Of a stretch of DNA of 7,306 nt, positions 5,922 to 7,306 are shown one piece after another. The notes beneath the pieces are model-generated. The model did no database searches. It saw only the letters and a program-made list of their open reading frames with translations, and was not told the DNA's origin. The translations under genes and the position numbers were made by a program. Within the stretch, counting starts at the first letter, position 1; each line of letters opens with the position of its first letter. The stretch comes from Flexicrinis sp001567485 (GTDB lineage: Bacteria > Chloroflexota > Anaerolineae > Aggregatilineales > Phototrophicaceae), in contig SZPI01000148.1 in the NCBI GenBank assembly GCA_030263635.1, positions 1 to 7,306 of the forward strand. The letters are read 5' to 3'.

Positions 5922-6902
5922 ATGCGGGCATTGGTCACCGGAGGCACCGGATTTGTCGGCTCGCACGTGGCACGCGCGCTCGCCGATGCGGGTCACAGCG
6001 TGCATGTGCTGATGCGCAAAAGTTCCAAGACCGTCGCGCTCGCTGGCGTCGATTACGAGCCGGCCTATGGCGATGTGGTTGAACCGGACGCCCTGCGCGC
6101 CGCGATGGACGGGTGCGATTGGGTGTTTCATGTCGCGGCGGTCGCCGACTATTGGCGCGCCGATCCCGGCCGGATGATGCGGATCAACGTGGATGGCACG
6201 GCCAACGTGTTATCCGCGGCGCGGGATGCCGGCGTGAAGCGGGTCGTATTCACCAGCAGCGCGGCGGCTGTCGGCCTGCTGGACGACCGGCCATCCGACG
6301 AATCGGTGCCGTTCAATCTACCGCCGGAACAATTTCCCTACGGGTATTCCAAAGTGCTCGCCGAACGGGTAGTGAGTGAAGCGGTGCGCGCCGGCCAAGA
6401 GGTCGTCACCGTCAACCCGGTTGTGGTCATGGGGCCGGGTGACCTCAATCAGATCAGTGGAAGCATGGTGATCGAGACGAAACAGCGCGGCCGGTGGATG
6501 CCTGTGCCGTCGGGCGGAGCGAGCTATGTCGACGTGCGCGATGTGGCCCGCTGGCAGATTCGCGCCGCCGAGGATGGGACGCCGGGCGAACGGTATCTGC
6601 TCGGCACGGCGAACTTCACGCATCGCGAATGGTTCGGCCTGATTGCAGATGTCGTGGGTGTGCCGCGGTCGATCGTCCCGGTGCCGCGGCTCGTCAGCCC
6701 GCTGGTGGCCGGCGCGGTCGCGTTAGGCCGTCGCATCGGACTTGATCTTCCGCTGGATGCCAATCAGGTGCGGTTGAGCGCGCGCGGGGTGTACTTCCGT
6801 TATGAGAAGGCGTGGCAGGCGTTCGGAGCGCCTCAAATCGACATGCGGCAGAGTCTGATCGATACCGCGGCGTGGTACGAGGCGCAGGGCCTGCTGGTAT
6901 GA
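5922..6902 (+). CDS. NAD(P)-dependent epimerase/reductase, extended SDR family (dihydroflavonol-reductase/HpnA-like)
   Basis: This 326-residue protein has an N-terminal Rossmann fold with the extended-SDR cofactor motif TGGTGFVG (6-13) and FHVAAVADYW (69-78), the second motif of the family. INVDGTANVLSAA (88-100) follows, then VVFTSSAAAVG (108-118) with the catalytic Ser, and FPYGYSK (138-144) with the YxxxK pair Y140/K144. The middle and C-terminal part (VNPVVVMGPGD, SYVDVRDVA, GERYLLG) resembles dihydroflavonol-4-reductase-like enzymes and the hopanoid-associated epimerase HpnA. It is predicted to be a cytosolic oxidoreductase or epimerase acting on a sugar-nucleotide or on an isoprenoid or lipid carbonyl. 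The substrate cannot be told from sequence, and no other hopanoid genes are present to support HpnA. The ATG at 5922 has AGGAG at 5912-5916, overlapping the stop of the upstream YdcF gene 8 bp away, which indicates one operon. Confidence 0.92.
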   Translation: MRALVTGGTGFVGSHVARALADAGHSVHVLMRKSSKTVALAGVDYEPAYGDVVEPDALRAAMDGCDWVFHVAAVADYWRADPGRMMRINVDGTANVLSAARDAGVKRVVFTSSAAAVGLLDDRPSDESVPFNLPPEQFPYGYSKVLAERVVSEAVRAGQEVVTVNPVVVMGPGDLNQISGSMVIETKQRGRWMPVPSGGASYVDVRDVARWQIRAAEDGTPGERYLLGTANFTHREWFGLIADVVGVPRSIVPVPRLVSPLVAGAVALGRRIGLDLPLDANQVRLSARGVYFRYEKAWQAFGAPQIDMRQSLIDTAAWYEAQGLLV

Positions 6903-6914
6903 GGCCGGTTGCCC

Positions 6915-6944
6915 TTGACCATGCGTAGGGGATTGCGCTACACT
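6915..6944 (+). promoter_or_regulatory. Promoter of the tRNA-Val gene
   Basis: A -35 TTGACC (6915-6920) and a -10 TACACT (6939-6944) have an 18-bp spacer. A second -10-like TACAAT overlaps at 6944-6949 but would need a 23-bp spacer. Transcription would begin just before the tRNA 5' end at 6956. The -35 lies 12 bp after the SDR stop codon, and no terminator is visible between them, so some readthrough from the SDR operon is possible. Confidence 0.65.
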
Positions 6945-6955
6945 ACAATGACTAG

Positions 6956-7028
6956 GGGCAATTAGCTCAATTGGCAGAGCGTCTCGTTGACGTCGAGAAG
7001 GTCATAGGTTCGAGTCCTATATTGCCCA
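6956..7028 (+). tRNA. tRNA-Val (anticodon GAC)
   Basis: The sequence folds into a full 73-nt cloverleaf. The acceptor stem is GGGCAAT with ATTGCCC. The D arm is GCTC-AATTGGCA-GAGC. The anticodon stem TCTCG/CGAGA holds the loop TTGACGT, so the anticodon is GAC (6989-6991), reading the valine codon GUC. The variable loop is AGGTC, the T arm is ATAGG-TTCGAGT-CCTAT, and the discriminator base is A. The terminal CCA is not encoded (CAATG follows A73), so it must be added by CCA-adding enzyme. All stems are perfectly paired, so the gene looks functional. Confidence 0.96.
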
Positions 7029-7033
7029 CAATG

Positions 7034-7067
7034 AACAGGTGGCGGAAACGCCGCCTGTTTTGCTTTC
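7034..7067 (+). terminator. Intrinsic terminator of the tRNA-Val unit
   Basis: AACAGGTGGCG (7034-7044) pairs with CGCCGCCTGTT (7049-7059), 11 bp with one T-G wobble, around a GAAA tetraloop. TTTTGCTTT follows. It starts 6 nt after the tRNA, closing a single-gene transcription unit. Confidence 0.9.
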
Positions 7068-7204
7068 CGTCCTCTGCGCCGCAATCTCCGCGCTGCCACA
7101 GATCAGCGCTGATTCAGCGTGACTCTAGAGGCTTCAAACCGTTCAAAACGGTTATGTGAAATCATCAACGGTGATCGGTTCGCTGAACGCAGTCGTCCTA
7201 CTGC
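7068..7204. other. Non-coding stretch between the tRNA terminator and the CRISPR array
   Basis: No plausible gene is seen. It holds a perfect 12-bp palindrome, ATCAGCGCTGAT (7102-7113), and a small hairpin AACCGTT-CAA-AACGGTT (7137-7153). If the array is transcribed leftward, as its degenerate repeat suggests, this is the trailer side rather than the leader. Confidence 0.5.
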
Positions 7205-7306
7205 ACCCTCTGCGGGTTCTTGGCTGTGAGAAGTCGGGGTCGCCGGCGTCTTCGGGCGGAACGCTGATGTTTCAGTACCCTCTGCGGGTTCTTGGCTGTG
7301 AGAAGA
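7205..7306 (-). CRISPR. Edge of a CRISPR array: truncated terminal repeat, one spacer, one full repeat (continues past the window)
   Basis: A 29-bp sequence at 7205-7233 recurs identically at 7277-7305, 72 bp away. The right copy extends left to GTTTCAGT, giving a 37-bp unit (7269-7305) and a 35-bp spacer (7234-7268), both typical CRISPR dimensions. Read on the minus strand, the repeat begins CTTCTCACAGCC and ends GGGTACTGAAAC, matching the frequent GAAAC 3' ending of CRISPR repeats. It contains the short inverted pair ACCC/GGGT. In that orientation the left copy has lost its last 8 bases (7197-7204 match at only 3 of 8), as is common for the leader-distal repeat. The array is therefore inferred to read leftward, with the leader, and perhaps cas genes, to the right of the window. 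Only two repeats are visible, so subtype cannot be assigned. A 37-bp repeat with a small palindrome would fit several type I or type III systems. Confidence 0.75.

Noticed and set aside
7070..7078. TCCTCTGCG, resembling part of the CRISPR repeat (CCCTCTGCG)
   Set aside because: Only about 8 bases match, the distance to the first repeat does not fit the 72-bp period, and the flanks do not match.
6971..7159. A 62-codon frame covering the tRNA and its terminator
   Set aside because: It runs through a perfect tRNA cloverleaf and a terminator hairpin, so it is not a protein gene.
6956..7204. Possible integration site at the tRNA 3' end
   Set aside because: No partial duplicate of the tRNA 3' end, integrase gene or other mobile-element mark is present in the window.

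Overview
The window is GC-rich, gene-dense bacterial chromosome. The likeliest source is a member of the Chloroflexota (Anaerolineae-like), probably from a metagenome. That placement is an inference from gene content and protein style: tandem Bmp-family binding proteins, a recX-rny pair and surface YdcF proteins. No taxonomic marker is present.

Layout, left to right. (1) 1-519 is the C-terminal half of a Bmp-family ABC-transporter binding protein. (2) 630-1779 is a second, closely related Bmp gene with signal peptide and ribosome binding site. Its reading frame is broken by a 112-bp non-identical direct duplication, and removing one copy restores an intact 345-residue protein. (3) 1780-1977 is a convergent intergenic region with a bidirectional terminator. 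(4) On the minus strand lie recX (start near 4206) and rny (3519-1978), 15 bp apart and almost certainly one operon. (5) 4207-4556 is a divergent regulatory region. It holds a near-perfect 24-bp palindrome in the recX leader and a good promoter for the rightward genes. (6) On the plus strand lie two tandem YdcF/SanA (DUF218) paralogues, the first a predicted lipoprotein and the second with an N-terminal membrane segment. They are followed 8 bp later by an extended-SDR NAD(P)-dependent epimerase/reductase. (7) 6915-7064 is a tRNA-Val(GAC) unit with its own promoter and a strong intrinsic terminator. (8) 7205-7306 is the edge of a CRISPR array: a truncated terminal repeat, one 35-bp spacer and one complete 37-bp repeat, then the window ends.

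How the genes fit together. The Bmp proteins would deliver nucleosides or similar small ligands to an ABC importer whose ATPase and permease genes are not in the window. RecX (RecA modulator) and RNase Y (membrane-anchored mRNA-decay endonuclease) are housekeeping. The YdcF pair plus SDR looks like a small envelope-associated cluster of unknown substrate.

The observations most worth following are: the CRISPR array running off the right edge, which appears to read leftward so that its leader should lie beyond the window; the frame-breaking duplication whose copies differ only at synonymous sites; and a possible compensated frameshift in a conserved motif of the first YdcF paralogue. No clearly new system is visible. 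If one exists, it is most likely past the right edge, with the CRISPR locus.
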